From Inquilinus limosus DSM 16000 (GTDB lineage: Bacteria > Pseudomonadota > Alphaproteobacteria > DSM-16000 > Inquilinaceae), in assembly GCF_000423185.1 (NCBI RefSeq), contig NZ_AUHM01000002.1, positions 305,320 through 369,319 of the forward strand: a DNA stretch of 64,000 nt. The letters run 5' to 3'. Positions 17,429 through 26,613 of this stretch are shown piece after piece (positions within the stretch are counted from its first letter, which is position 1; every line of letters starts with the position of its first letter). A program made the translations under genes and the position numbers. Below the pieces are notes generated by a model. That model was not told where the DNA came from, made no database searches, and saw nothing but the letters and a program-made list of their open reading frames with translations.

Positions 17429-17794
17429 ATGGCGTCGGTCCGCTACATCGTCCACGACGTGGACCAGGCGGTCGCGTTCTACACGCAGCATCTGGGCTTC
17501 CGGCTGCAGCAGCAGTTCGGGCCGAACATGGCGATCCTGGAACGGGACGGGCTGATCCTCTGGACCGCGGGTCCCGGCGCCTCGGCCAGCCGGCCGATGC
17601 CGGACGGGCGTAAGCCCGAGCCCGGCGGCTGGAATCGATTCGTGCTGCAGGTCGACGATCTCGAAGCCCTGGTCGCCTCGCTGCGACAGAACGGCGTCCG
17701 GTTCCGCAACGACATCGTCACCGGCCCCGGCGGCCGGCAGATCCTGTGCGAGGACCCGTCCGGCAACGTGGTCGAGCTGTTCCAGCCCGCCTGA
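17429..17794 (+). CDS. VOC/glyoxalase-family protein
   Basis: A 121-aa vicinal-oxygen-chelate fold protein. It opens MASVRYIVHDVDQAVAFYTQ, followed by HLGFRLQQQFGP, and ends LCEDPSGNVVELFQPA, the characteristic metal-ligand Glu strand. The first strand carries His (YIVHDVD) as a possible metal ligand. GGGGGAGG lies upstream of the ATG as a strong ribosome binding site, which is why this start rather than a longer in-frame one is used. Members include glyoxalases, dioxygenases and bleomycin-type resistance proteins; the activity cannot be assigned. Confidence 0.88.
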   Translation: MASVRYIVHDVDQAVAFYTQHLGFRLQQQFGPNMAILERDGLILWTAGPGASASRPMPDGRKPEPGGWNRFVLQVDDLEALVASLRQNGVRFRNDIVTGPGGRQILCEDPSGNVVELFQPA

Positions 17795-17866
17795 GCCTTC
17801 ACCCGACCGGGTGGACACCCGCCCTCCGGCGCGGCATGGTCGCGCTCTGTTCCGCCCGAGGCCACC

Positions 17867-20629
17867 ATGAAGACCTATTACCTGATCGACGGCTCCGGCT
17901 ACATCTTCCGCGCCTTCCACGCGCTGCCGATGATGATGCGCAAGTCGGACGGGCTGCCGGTGAACGCCGTCTACGGCTTCACCAACATGCTGATCCGCCT
18001 GCTGGCCGATCTCGACGCCGACCATCTGGCGGTGATCTACGACAAGTCGGAACGCAGCTTCCGCAAGGAGATCTACCCCGCCTACAAGGCGCAGCGGCCC
18101 GACCCGCCGGAGGAGCTGGTGCCGCAGTTCCCGCTGATCCGCGCCACCAGCGAGGCCTTCAACCTGCCGGGCATCGAGGTCGAGGGCTTCGAGGCCGACG
18201 ACATCATCGCGACCTATTGCCGGATGGCGAAGGAGGAAGGCTCCCGCGTCGTCATCGTCTCCTCCGACAAGGACATGATGCAGCTGGTCGGCGACGGCGT
18301 GACCATGCTGGACCCGATCAAGAACAAGCCGATCGACGCGGCCGAGGTGATGGAGAAGTTCGGCGTCGCGCCGGACCGGGTGATCGACGTCCAGGCCCTG
18401 GCCGGCGACAGCGTCGACAACGTGCCGGGCGTGCCCGGCATCGGCATCAAGACCGCGGCGCAGCTGATCACCGAATTCGGCGACCTCGACACCCTTCTGG
18501 CCCGGGCGGGCGAAATCAAGCAGCCGAAGCGGCGCGAATCCCTGATCCAGTACGCCGAGCAGGCGCGGATCAGCCGTGAGCTGGTGAAGCTGCGCAGCGA
18601 CGCGCCGGTGCCGGTCGGCCTGGACGGCATCGTGGTGCGGCCGCCGAACCGGCAGAAGCTGGTCGGCTTCCTGGAGGAGATGGAGTTCCGCTCGACCATC
18701 ACCCGGGTCGAGGCCTCCTTCGAGAAGCTGGGTACCACGGCCGACGGCGAGCCGGACCTGGCCGCCCCGGGCAAGCCCGAGGCGATCGCCCAGGACTACG
18801 AGCTGGTGCAGGACGTGGCGGCGCTGCAGCGCTGGGCCGATGCGGCGGTCGAGGCCGGGGTGCTGGCGATCGACACCGAGACCAACTCGCTGGACGCCGA
18901 GGCGGCGATGCTGTGCGGCATCTCGCTGGCGGTCGCCCCGGGCAAGGCCTGCTACATCCCGATCGGCCATGTGCCTCCGGGCGGCGACGGGCTGAACCTC
19001 GAGGGCACCGCGCTGAAGCAGATCCCGATCGGGGAGGTCCGCCGCATCCTCGGGCCGGTGCTGACCGACCCGTCGGTGCTGAAGGTCGGGCACAATCTGA
19101 AATACGACGACCATGTGCTGAGCCGTCCCGACATCGGCATGCCGATCACGCCCTGGGACGACACCATGCTGATCTCCTACACCCTCGACGGCGGGGCACA
19201 CGGCCACGGCATGGACGAGCTGTCGGAGCTGCATCTGCAGCACCGCACCATCCCCTATTCCTCGGTCTGCGGCACCGGCAGGAACGCCATCACCTTCGAC
19301 AAGGTGCCGCTGGACAAGGCCCTGGCCTATGCCGCCGAGGACGCCGACATCACGCTGCGCCTACACATGCTGCTGAAGCCGCGGCTGGTGGCGGAGCGGA
19401 TGACGACGGTCTACGAGACCATCGAGCGGCCGCTGGTCGGCGTCATCTCCGACATGGAGATGGCGGGCATCAAGGTCGACCGCGCCGCCCTGGCCCGGCT
19501 GTCGATGGAGTTCGCCGAGCGCATGACGGCGCTGGAGGCGGAGATCCACGTCCTGGCCGGCGGCCCCTTCAACGTCGGCAGCCCGAAGCAGCTGGGCGAG
19601 GTGCTGTTCGAGCGGCTGGGCATCCCCGGCGGCAAGAAGAGCAGCAAGACCGGAGCGTACTCGACCGATTCCAGCGTGCTGGAGCAGCTGGCGGCGCAGG
19701 GCCACGCGATCGCGACGCAGATCCTGGAATGGCGCCAGCTGGCCAAGCTGAAGGGCACCTACACCGACGCGCTGCAGGGCCAGATCAACCCGCGCACGGG
19801 GCGGGTGCACACCTCCTTCTCGCTGGCCGCGACCAACACCGGTCGGCTGTCCTCGAACGAGCCGAACCTGCAGAACATCCCGATCCGCACCGAGGAGGGG
19901 CGCAAGATCCGCTACGCCTTCGTGGCGGAGGAAGGGCACCGGCTGGTCTCGGTCGACTACAGCCAGATCGAGCTGCGGCTGGTGGCGCAGATCGCCGACG
20001 TCGCCCTGCTGAAGCAGGCCTTCCAGGACGGCACCGACATCCACGCCATGACCGCGAGCCAGGTGTTCGGCGTGCCGCTCCAGGAGATGACGGGGGAGAT
20101 CCGGCGCAAAGCCAAGGCGATCAATTTCGGCATCATCTACGGCATCTCCGGCTTCGGCCTGGCGGCGCAGCTGGGCATCCCGCAGGCCGAGGCCACGGCC
20201 TTCATCCGCGCCTATCTCGACCGGCTGCCGGAGCTGAAGGCCTGGATGGACGAGACCAAGCGCACGGCGCGCGAGCGCGGCTGGGTCGAGACCCTGTTCG
20301 GCCGCAAATGCCACGTGCCCGGGATCAAGGACCCGAACCCGGCCCGCCGCGCCTTCGCCGAACGCCAGGCGATCAACGCCCCGATCCAGGGCACCGCCGC
20401 CGACATCATCAAGCGCGCCATGGGCCGGCTGCCGCGGGCGCTCGCGGCAGAGGGGCTGCGCGCCCGCATGCTGCTGCAGGTGCATGACGAGCTGCTGTTC
20501 GAGGCGCCAGAGGCGGAGGCGCAGCGCACCGCCGAGGTGGCCCAGGCGGTGATGCAGTCGGCGGCGACGCTCGAGGTCCCGCTGATCGCCGAAGCCGGCA
20601 TCGGCCGCAGCTGGGCCGAGGCGCATTGA
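17867..20629 (+). CDS. polA: DNA polymerase I
   Basis: A 920-aa replication/repair polymerase with all three domains. The 5'-3' exonuclease (about 1-290) shows YLIDGSGYIFRAFHALP, EADDIIATY, SSDKDMMQLV and the helix-hairpin-helix GDSVDNVPGVPGIGIKTA. The 3'-5' exonuclease region (about 310-510) keeps LAIDTETNSLD, where Asp and Glu are the metal ligands, and appears active. The polymerase domain has the A motif DYSQIELRLVAQI, the B motif RRKAKAINFGIIYGISGFGL and the C motif QVHDELLFE. It is transcribed alone, with a family A palindrome directly downstream. Confidence 0.98.
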   Translation: MKTYYLIDGSGYIFRAFHALPMMMRKSDGLPVNAVYGFTNMLIRLLADLDADHLAVIYDKSERSFRKEIYPAYKAQRPDPPEELVPQFPLIRATSEAFNLPGIEVEGFEADDIIATYCRMAKEEGSRVVIVSSDKDMMQLVGDGVTMLDPIKNKPIDAAEVMEKFGVAPDRVIDVQALAGDSVDNVPGVPGIGIKTAAQLITEFGDLDTLLARAGEIKQPKRRESLIQYAEQARISRELVKLRSDAPVPVGLDGIVVRPPNRQKLVGFLEEMEFRSTITRVEASFEKLGTTADGEPDLAAPGKPEAIAQDYELVQDVAALQRWADAAVEAGVLAIDTETNSLDAEAAMLCGISLAVAPGKACYIPIGHVPPGGDGLNLEGTALKQIPIGEVRRILGPVLTDPSVLKVGHNLKYDDHVLSRPDIGMPITPWDDTMLISYTLDGGAHGHGMDELSELHLQHRTIPYSSVCGTGRNAITFDKVPLDKALAYAAEDADITLRLHMLLKPRLVAERMTTVYETIERPLVGVISDMEMAGIKVDRAALARLSMEFAERMTALEAEIHVLAGGPFNVGSPKQLGEVLFERLGIPGGKKSSKTGAYSTDSSVLEQLAAQGHAIATQILEWRQLAKLKGTYTDALQGQINPRTGRVHTSFSLAATNTGRLSSNEPNLQNIPIRTEEGRKIRYAFVAEEGHRLVSVDYSQIELRLVAQIADVALLKQAFQDGTDIHAMTASQVFGVPLQEMTGEIRRKAKAINFGIIYGISGFGLAAQLGIPQAEATAFIRAYLDRLPELKAWMDETKRTARERGWVETLFGRKCHVPGIKDPNPARRAFAERQAINAPIQGTAADIIKRAMGRLPRALAAEGLRARMLLQVHDELLFEAPEAEAQRTAEVAQAVMQSAATLEVPLIAEAGIGRSWAEAH

Positions 20630-20656
20630 TTTGCCCGATGACATCCACCGTCTCAT

Positions 20657-20742
20657 CGTCATGGCGAGCCGGCGAAGCCGGCGTGGCCATCCAGCGGCAC
20701 CGGACCCTGGATGGCCACGCCCCTGCGGGGCTCGCCATGACG
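20657..20742. repeat. Dispersed palindromic element, family A, copy 2
   Basis: CGTCATGGCGAGCC ... GTGGCCATCCAG ... CTGGATGGCCAC ... GGCTCGCCATGACG, lying 28 bases after polA. Outer and inner arms match copy 1 at 8455-8543; the segments between the arms differ (GGCGAAGCC versus GCGCAGC) yet each remains self-complementary with its partner region. Confidence 0.85.
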
Positions 20743-20809
20743 GCTCTCTTTCGGCAAGACGCTCGATGATGGCCTCTCCGTCGTCATCGCGCGAATAAGG
20801 AGCCAGACC

Positions 20810-21631
20810 ATGGCCGAGACCATCGACTTCGCCGGCAAGGCGGTCTTCGTCGCCGGCGGCACCAGCGGCATCAATTTCGGCATCGCCCTCGGCTTCGCCC
20901 GGGCCGGGGCCCGCGTCGCGGTGATGAGCCGCAGCCCCGAGAAGGTCGAGGCGGCGGTCGCCCGCCTCCAAGAGGCCGGGGCCGAGGCCATGGGCACGGC
21001 GGCCGATGTCCGCGACTACGCCGCCACCGAGGCCGCGTTGAAAGCCGCGCACGACGCCTATGGCGATTTCGACGTGCTGGTCTCCGGCGCCGCCGGGAAC
21101 TTCCCGGCGACGGCTCTCGGCATGTCGGCGAACGGCTTCAAGTCGGTGGTCGACATCGACCTGCTGGGCAGCTTCAACGTGCTGCGGGCGGCGCATCCTT
21201 TCCTGCGCAAGCCGGGCGCGTCGGTGATCAACATCTCCGCCCCGCAGGCGGCGGCGCCGATGGCGATGCAGGCCCATGTCTGCGCCGCCAAGGCCGGGGT
21301 CGACATGCTGACCCGGGTGCTGGCGATGGAATGGGGCCGCGACGGCATCCGCGTGAACTCCGTCATCCCTGGCCCGATCGACGACACCGAAGGCATGGCC
21401 CGGCTGGCGCCGACGCCGCAGGCCCGCGCCATGGTCCAGCGCAGCGTGCCGCTGGGCCGGATGGGCGCGGCCGAGGACATCGCCGCCGCCTGCCGCCTGC
21501 TGTCCTCGCCGCTGGCCGCCTTCATCACCGGCGCGGTGCTGCCGGTCGACGGCGGCTGGTCGCTGGGCGGCGCCGCCGCCTCGATGGGGATCATCGCCGA
21601 GCAGGCGATGGCCGCCGCGGCCAAGGGATAG
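20810..21631 (+). CDS. SDR oxidoreductase of the 2,4-dienoyl-CoA reductase type
   Basis: A 273-aa short-chain dehydrogenase. The cofactor site reads FVAGGTSGINFGIALGFA (GGxxGI), followed by VMSRSPEK, where the Arg suits NADPH. GAAGNFPATAL replaces the usual NNAG motif, a hallmark of peroxisomal-type 2,4-dienoyl-CoA reductases. The catalytic Tyr of YxxxK is absent: the segment QAHVCAAKAGVDML keeps only Lys, exactly as in DECR2-type enzymes (QvHagsAKAAVD). A role in breakdown of polyunsaturated acyl-CoA is therefore likely. No other beta-oxidation gene is adjacent. Confidence 0.85.
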   Translation: MAETIDFAGKAVFVAGGTSGINFGIALGFARAGARVAVMSRSPEKVEAAVARLQEAGAEAMGTAADVRDYAATEAALKAAHDAYGDFDVLVSGAAGNFPATALGMSANGFKSVVDIDLLGSFNVLRAAHPFLRKPGASVINISAPQAAAPMAMQAHVCAAKAGVDMLTRVLAMEWGRDGIRVNSVIPGPIDDTEGMARLAPTPQARAMVQRSVPLGRMGAAEDIAAACRLLSSPLAAFITGAVLPVDGGWSLGGAAASMGIIAEQAMAAAAKG

Positions 21632-21693
21632 GATCTTCCCCCCAGCCCCCAGCCGTGACACCGTGTTGCGCTTCGGTTCGGAGGAGGCCGCCC

Positions 21694-22308
21694 ATGACCG
21701 TCGAGGTCTATCTCGCCTATATTGCCGCCTGCATCCTGGTCGCGATCATCCCGGGGCCGTCGGTGACGCTGATCGTCGCCAACAGCCTGACCCACGGCAC
21801 CCGCGCCGGCCTGCTCAACATCCTCGGCGGCCAGATCGGCCTCGTCCTGATGCTCGGCGTCCTGGTCGTCGGCCTCGCCGCGGTGGTGGAGGCCATGGGC
21901 CACTGGTTCGACTGGCTGCGCCTGGCCGGCGCCGCCTATCTGGTCTGGATCGGCTGGAAGCTGCTGCGCGCCCCGGACGCGCTGGCCGAACCGGGCGCCC
22001 TGCGCCCGCCGCGCGGCGGCTTCGTGCTGCAGGGCCTGCTGGTGGCGCTGAGCAACCCGAAGATGCTGCTGTTCTTCGGCGCCTTCATCCCGCAATTCGT
22101 CCAGCCCGGCGGCGACCAGTCCGGCCAGGTGCTGCTGCTGGGCGCCACCGCCCTGGTCGTCGCGGCGCTGTCGGACGGGATGTACGCCCTCTTGACCGGG
22201 CGGGCCGGCACCATGCTGTCGCGCCGGCATGTGCGGCTGGTGTCGCGCACCGGCGGCGTCTGCCTGATCGGCGGCGGGGTCTGGCTCGCCTTCGCCCGGG
22301 CTCGGTGA
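21694..22308 (+). CDS. LysE/RhtB-family amino-acid exporter
   Basis: A 204-aa inner-membrane exporter with six predicted helices. The N-terminus IIPGPSVTLIVANSLTHGTR is the classic LysE/RhtB motif (PGP followed by GxRxG in GTRAGLLNILG). ALSNPKMLLFFGAFIPQFV in the middle is another family signature. GGAGGAGG lies 6 bases before the ATG. Family members export amino acids or homoserine lactones; the substrate is not predictable. It follows the SDR gene by 62 bases and is convergent with the molybdenum hydroxylase gene. Confidence 0.93.
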   Translation: MTVEVYLAYIAACILVAIIPGPSVTLIVANSLTHGTRAGLLNILGGQIGLVLMLGVLVVGLAAVVEAMGHWFDWLRLAGAAYLVWIGWKLLRAPDALAEPGALRPPRGGFVLQGLLVALSNPKMLLFFGAFIPQFVQPGGDQSGQVLLLGATALVVAALSDGMYALLTGRAGTMLSRRHVRLVSRTGGVCLIGGGVWLAFARAR

Positions 22309-22363
22309 GGGGACCGAAGCGCCGGCACCGCCGCCATCTGACGGCCATGCCGGCGCATGTCGC

Positions 22364-24532
22364 TCACGACGACGACTTCAGCTGATCGGTATCGAAGGGC
22401 AGGCTGCGCAGGCGCTTGCCGGTGGCGGCGAAGATCGCGTTCGCCACCGCCGGGGCGACGGCGGCGGTCGCGGTTTCGCCGATGCCGCCCGGCGCCTCGG
22501 CACTCTCGACCAGATGGGTCTCGACCACCGGCACCTCGTCGATCCGCATCGGCAGGTAGGTGTCGAAATTGCCCTGCTCGACCCGCCCGTTCGCGAAGGT
22601 GATGTTGCCGTGCAGCGCCGCGGTCAGGCCGAAGATCGCGCCGCCCTGCACCTGCGCCTCGATCGTGTCCGGGTTCACCGTCAGGCCGCAATCGACGGCG
22701 CAGACGAGGCGACGGACCTTGATCGACCCGTCGCCGGCCACCTCGACCTCCGCCACCATCGAGACGTAGCTGCCGAAGGCGAACTGCACCATGACGCCGC
22801 GGCCGTGCCCCTTCGGCATCGGCTGGCCCCAGCCCGCCTTCTCGGCCGCCAGCGTCAGCACGCCGAGAGCGCGCGGGTTGTGGCCGAGCAGCGCCTTGCG
22901 GTACGCGACCGGGTCCTGCTTGGCCGCCGCCGCCAGCTCGTCGAGGAAGCTCTCGACCACGAAGACGTTGTGGGTCGGGCCGACGCCGCGCCACCAGGAG
23001 GTCGGCACGCCCTGCGGCTCGACCCGGACATATTCGACCCGGATCGACGGGAAGGCGTAGGGCGGCTCGGCCGCGGCGTCGACCGCGTCCGGATCGATCC
23101 CGTTCTGGAAGCCCGGCGGGAAGTAGCGCGCCATGATCGACGAGCCGGCGATGCGGTGCGTCCAGGCCACCGGCTTGCCCTGCGCGTCGAGGCCGGCCGC
23201 GAACCGGTCGTAGTAGTACGGCCGGTACATGTCGTGCTGGGTGTCCTCCTCGCGGCTCCACACCACCTTCACCGGGCCGTCCACATGCTGCGCCACCTTG
23301 ACCGCATGGGCGACGCCGTCGACCTCGAGCCGCCGGCCGAAGCCGCCGCCCAGGAGGTGGTTGTGGACCCGCACCTTCTCCTTCGGCAGGCCGGTGATCT
23401 CGGCGGCGACGCCCTGGGCCATGGTCGGCACCTGGGTGCCGACCCAGATGTCGCAGCCGTCCTTGCGCACATGGACGGTGCAGTTCATCGGCTCCATGGT
23501 CGCATGGGCCAGGAACGGCACCTGGTAGATCGCCTCCAGCCGCTGCGCCGCGCCGGCCAGCGCCTTCTCCGTGTCACCCTCGTTGCGGGCCACGGCGCCG
23601 GGCTTCTTCGATTCCTCCTCGAGCTGGCGGACGATGTCGGCGCTGCTGACATTGGCATTGGGGCCGTCGTCCCACTGCACCGCCGCCGCCTCCAGCCCCT
23701 TCTTGGCCGCGCCCATATGGTCGGCGACCACGGCCACGGCCGCGTCGGTCTTCACCACCTGGCGCACGCCCTTGACCGCCATCGCCGCGGCCTCGTCGAC
23801 CGTCTTCGGCTTGCCGCCGGTGACCGGCGAGATCGCGATCGCCGCGACCTTCATGCCCGGCAGCTTCACGTCGATGCCGAACTCGGCCTTGCCGTTGACC
23901 TTGTCCGGCGAGTCGATGCGCCTGGCCGGGGTGCCCAGCAGGGTGAAGTCCTTCGGGTCCTTCAGAGGCACGTCCTTCGGATCCGGCACCGGCAGGGTCG
24001 CGGCCAGGTCGACCAGCTCGCCATAGCTCAGGCTGCGCTTGCCGTCGGTGACCGCGCCGCGCTCGGCCTTCAGGGTCTTCGGATCGACGTTCCATTGCTG
24101 GGCCGCGGCCGCGATCAGCATGGTGCGGGCGACTGCGCCGGCCTGGCGCAGCGGCGTCCAGAAGGCCCGGATCGAGGTCGAGCCGCCGGTCGCCTGGCTG
24201 CCCAGCAGCGCGTTGCCATAGGCCGCGTCGTCCGGCGGCGAATGCTCGAGCCGGACCTGGTCGAGCCCGACCTCCAGCTCCTCCGCCAGCAGCATGGCCT
24301 CGGCGGTGTAGATGCCCTGCCCCATCTCGGCCGAGGGCATGACCAGGGTCACGAGCCCCTTGGGATCCATGCGGATGAAGGCGTTCGGCACGAAGCGGTG
24401 CGACACCTGGGTCTCCGCCAGGGCCGGGCGCAGCGCCGGCGGCAGGGCGACGGTGAGGGCCAGGCCGCCGCCGATGGCGGCGCCGACCTTGAGGAACCCG
24501 CGGCGGTCGAGGGTCTGCGAACCATCAGGCAT
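22364..24532 (-). CDS. Molybdopterin-binding subunit of an isoquinoline 1-oxidoreductase-like hydroxylase
   Basis: A 722-aa large subunit of the xanthine dehydrogenase superfamily, IorB/aldehyde oxidase branch. The N-terminus has a twin-arginine signal (DRRGFLKVGAAIGGGLALTV), so the mature enzyme acts in the periplasm. Family motifs include MPSAEMGQGIYT, GGGFGRRLEVDGVA, SWWRGVGPTHNVFVVESFLD and a C-terminal GIGETATAAVAPAVANAIF, where GIGE carries the catalytic Glu. The [2Fe-2S] subunit gene lies 15 bases upstream. Enzymes of this type hydroxylate N-heterocycles or oxidise aldehydes; the substrate is unknown, and no XdhC-type maturation gene is nearby. Confidence 0.92.
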   Translation of the reverse strand: MPDGSQTLDRRGFLKVGAAIGGGLALTVALPPALRPALAETQVSHRFVPNAFIRMDPKGLVTLVMPSAEMGQGIYTAEAMLLAEELEVGLDQVRLEHSPPDDAAYGNALLGSQATGGSTSIRAFWTPLRQAGAVARTMLIAAAAQQWNVDPKTLKAERGAVTDGKRSLSYGELVDLAATLPVPDPKDVPLKDPKDFTLLGTPARRIDSPDKVNGKAEFGIDVKLPGMKVAAIAISPVTGGKPKTVDEAAAMAVKGVRQVVKTDAAVAVVADHMGAAKKGLEAAAVQWDDGPNANVSSADIVRQLEEESKKPGAVARNEGDTEKALAGAAQRLEAIYQVPFLAHATMEPMNCTVHVRKDGCDIWVGTQVPTMAQGVAAEITGLPKEKVRVHNHLLGGGFGRRLEVDGVAHAVKVAQHVDGPVKVVWSREEDTQHDMYRPYYYDRFAAGLDAQGKPVAWTHRIAGSSIMARYFPPGFQNGIDPDAVDAAAEPPYAFPSIRVEYVRVEPQGVPTSWWRGVGPTHNVFVVESFLDELAAAAKQDPVAYRKALLGHNPRALGVLTLAAEKAGWGQPMPKGHGRGVMVQFAFGSYVSMVAEVEVAGDGSIKVRRLVCAVDCGLTVNPDTIEAQVQGGAIFGLTAALHGNITFANGRVEQGNFDTYLPMRIDEVPVVETHLVESAEAPGGIGETATAAVAPAVANAIFAATGKRLRSLPFDTDQLKSSS

Positions 24533-24547
24533 GGTCTGTTCCTCCCC

Positions 24548-25000
24548 TCAGGCCGCGGCCTTGTGGATCGCGGCGCGGATCCGCTGATAGGTGCCGCAGC
24601 GGCAGACATTGCCGGACATGGCGGCGTCGATATCGGCATCGGTCGGCTTCGGCGTCTCCGCCAGCAGCGCCGCCGCCGACATGATCTGGCCGGACTGGCA
24701 GTAGCCGCACTGCACCACCTCCAGCTCCAGCCAGGCCTGCTGCAGCGCCTTGCCCTGCGGCGTCTCGCCGATCGCCTCGATGGTGGTGACGGCGCTGTCG
24801 CCGATGCTGTCGACCGGGGTCTGGCAGGAGCGCACGGCCTGGCCGTCGACATGCACGGTGCAGGCGCCGCACAGGGCCAGGCCGCAGCCGAACTTGGTGC
24901 CGGTCATGCCGAGCACGTCGCGCAGCACCCACAGCAGCGGGGTGTCGCCGTCGACATCGACCTCGTGCGGGGTGCCGTTGATCTTGAGGGTGAAAGCCAT
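24548..25000 (-). CDS. [2Fe-2S] subunit of the isoquinoline 1-oxidoreductase-like hydroxylase
   Basis: A 150-aa small subunit with two [2Fe-2S] clusters. The plant-ferredoxin-type cluster is at [18 protein letters not shown] with a further Cys at VRSCQTP; the second, helical cluster is at [11 protein letters not shown] and [12 protein letters not shown]. All eight cysteines are present. It is the first gene of a two-gene operon with the molybdopterin subunit and has no signal peptide, consistent with export as a complex through the twin-arginine signal of its partner. Confidence 0.95.
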   Translation of the reverse strand: MAFTLKINGTPHEVDVDGDTPLLWVLRDVLGMTGTKFGCGLALCGACTVHVDGQAVRSCQTPVDSIGDSAVTTIEAIGETPQGKALQQAWLELEVVQCGYCQSGQIMSAAALLAETPKPTDADIDAAMSGNVCRCGTYQRIRAAIHKAAA

Positions 25001-25244
25001 GGCTGCCTCTCGGGTGGCTGGGGCTTATGGGACGCGGCCGGCCGCGCTGGGCGGCCGGTTCCGTCTATCGACAGGATCTACGACGTGTTCGAAGCTCGGC
25101 TGCGCTCCGCCGGCCGGCAATGGCCCGACACCGCGCCCGACTTCCGATTCTCGCCACAGCTTAGAACGAAACGCGAAGGTCGCGCAGCGAAACATCGCGC
25201 CCTCCGGCCATTGAAGAAACCGGCCCCCCGCACATGTCATCAGC

Positions 25245-25664
25245 ATGAGCCCGCTGATCCGCCTGGCGCTCGCCGCCGGCCTCGCCGTGGCGGCCGCCCC
25301 CGCCGCCACGGTGCCCACCATGGCGCAATGCATCGTCAACCCGTCGCAGATCAGCAGCCCCTGCGCCGGCGGCGTCGGATCGCCGCCGATCCGGGGGGGC
25401 CAGCGCCTGGCCCCGCAGCCGATCACGCCGCCCGGGCAGCTCAGGCCGCCGCAGCTGGCGCCGTTCCGGCCGCAGCCGGTTCCGGCGCCGCGCGAGGCGG
25501 AGAGCCTGAGCCGCAAGGTGCCCAGCACGCCGCTGCTGCCGGCGCCGTCGGTCGGCGCCGCCTATCGCTGCGTCACGATGGTCGGCAGCTGCCCGCTTCC
25601 GGGCGGCACGATCCCCAGCACCGCCTGCACCTGCGAGGGCGGCGTCACCGGCACCGCCCGCTGA
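25245..25664 (+). CDS. Small proline-rich, cysteine-containing secreted protein
   Basis: A 139-aa hypothetical protein. It has a signal peptide (MSPLIRLALAAGLAVAAAPA, cleavage near TMAQ), then a Pro/Gly/Arg-rich low-complexity middle (LAPQPITPPGQLRPPQLAPF). Six cysteines are present in the mature part: two early (QCIV, SPCAGG) and four at the end (YRCVTMV, GSCPLP, STACTCEGG), a pattern suited to disulphides. It sits between the divergent hydroxylase operon and the lipid kinase gene, 10 bases before the latter. No family recognised. Confidence 0.7.
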   Translation: MSPLIRLALAAGLAVAAAPAATVPTMAQCIVNPSQISSPCAGGVGSPPIRGGQRLAPQPITPPGQLRPPQLAPFRPQPVPAPREAESLSRKVPSTPLLPAPSVGAAYRCVTMVGSCPLPGGTIPSTACTCEGGVTGTAR

Positions 25665-25674
25665 GGATTGCCGG

Positions 25675-26613
25675 ATGCGTGTCGCGCTGGTGCTGAACGG
25701 CGCCGCGGGCGCGCTTCTCGGCCAGCCTCCCGAGGCGATCGCGGCCCGGCTCGAAGGCATCCTGGCCGAGGCCGGGGCCGAGCCGCTGGTGGCCGTGGCC
25801 GAAGGGATCGCGCTGTGCCGGGCGCTGGACGCCGCCGTCGCCTCCGACGCGGAGGCGATCCTGGTCGGCGGCGGCGACGGCACCATCATCGCCGCGGCCG
25901 AACGTCTCTTGCCGGAGAACCGGTCCGGCGCCGCCCGGCCGCTCGGCATCGTGCCGCTCGGCACCGCCAACCTGCTGGCCCGCGACCTCGGCCTCCCGCT
26001 GTCGCCCGAGGCCGCCGTGGCGACCCTCCTGGCCGGCACGCCCCGGCGGATCGATGTCGGCCTGGTCAACGACCGGATCTTCCTGAACAGCTCGCTGCCC
26101 GGCATCGCCCCGCGGATGGTGCTGCAGCGGGAACGAATGCGGCACGATCCGGGACCGATGAAATGGCTGCGGCTGGTGCGCGCCTTCCTCCGCGGCTACG
26201 ACCGCGGGCCGCGGCTGCATGTCGTGCTGCAGGCCGACGGGCGGCCGCTGCGGCTGATCACCCGCACCCTCGCGGTCACCAACAACCCGCTGGCCGAAGG
26301 CTTCGCCGCGATCCACAGCCGCACCGGGCTGGACGGCGGCACGCTGGGCGTCTACGCCGCGCGGATCGGCCGCCGGCTCGACTTGTGGCGCCTGATCGCG
26401 CGCATCGTCGCCGGCACCTGGCAGCAGGACCCGGCGGCGGCGGCGCTGCAGGCGCGCCGGGTGACCGTGATCTCGCGCCGGGCGCGGCTGTGGGTCGCGA
26501 ATGACGGCGAGAACCACCTCTTGGCGACGCCCCTGCGCTATCGCATCCTGCCCAAGGCGCTGACCGTGCTGGTGCCGCGCGCCGATCCCGACACGCCCGA
26601 AGCGCCGGAGTGA
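25675..26613 (+). CDS. Diacylglycerol/lipid kinase family protein
   Basis: A 312-aa protein with the DAGK catalytic domain also found in YegS and sphingosine kinases. It begins MRVALVLNGAAGALLG; the ATP-binding GGGDGTI motif is near residue 63, followed by RPLGIVPLGTANLLARDLGL, a strong family signature. The C-terminal half is the beta-sandwich domain (TLAVTNNPLAEGF, LDGGTLGVY, NDGE). It probably phosphorylates a lipid at the membrane. It overlaps the next gene by one base (TGATG), and the pair looks like an operon. Confidence 0.9.
   Translation: MRVALVLNGAAGALLGQPPEAIAARLEGILAEAGAEPLVAVAEGIALCRALDAAVASDAEAILVGGGDGTIIAAAERLLPENRSGAARPLGIVPLGTANLLARDLGLPLSPEAAVATLLAGTPRRIDVGLVNDRIFLNSSLPGIAPRMVLQRERMRHDPGPMKWLRLVRAFLRGYDRGPRLHVVLQADGRPLRLITRTLAVTNNPLAEGFAAIHSRTGLDGGTLGVYAARIGRRLDLWRLIARIVAGTWQQDPAAAALQARRVTVISRRARLWVANDGENHLLATPLRYRILPKALTVLVPRADPDTPEAPE

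Noticed and set aside
22514-25696. A 1060-codon plus-strand frame opposite the molybdenum hydroxylase genes
   Set aside because: Composition (His/Arg/Leu/Asp-rich) is that of a shadow frame; the opposite strand has complete IorA/IorB motifs.
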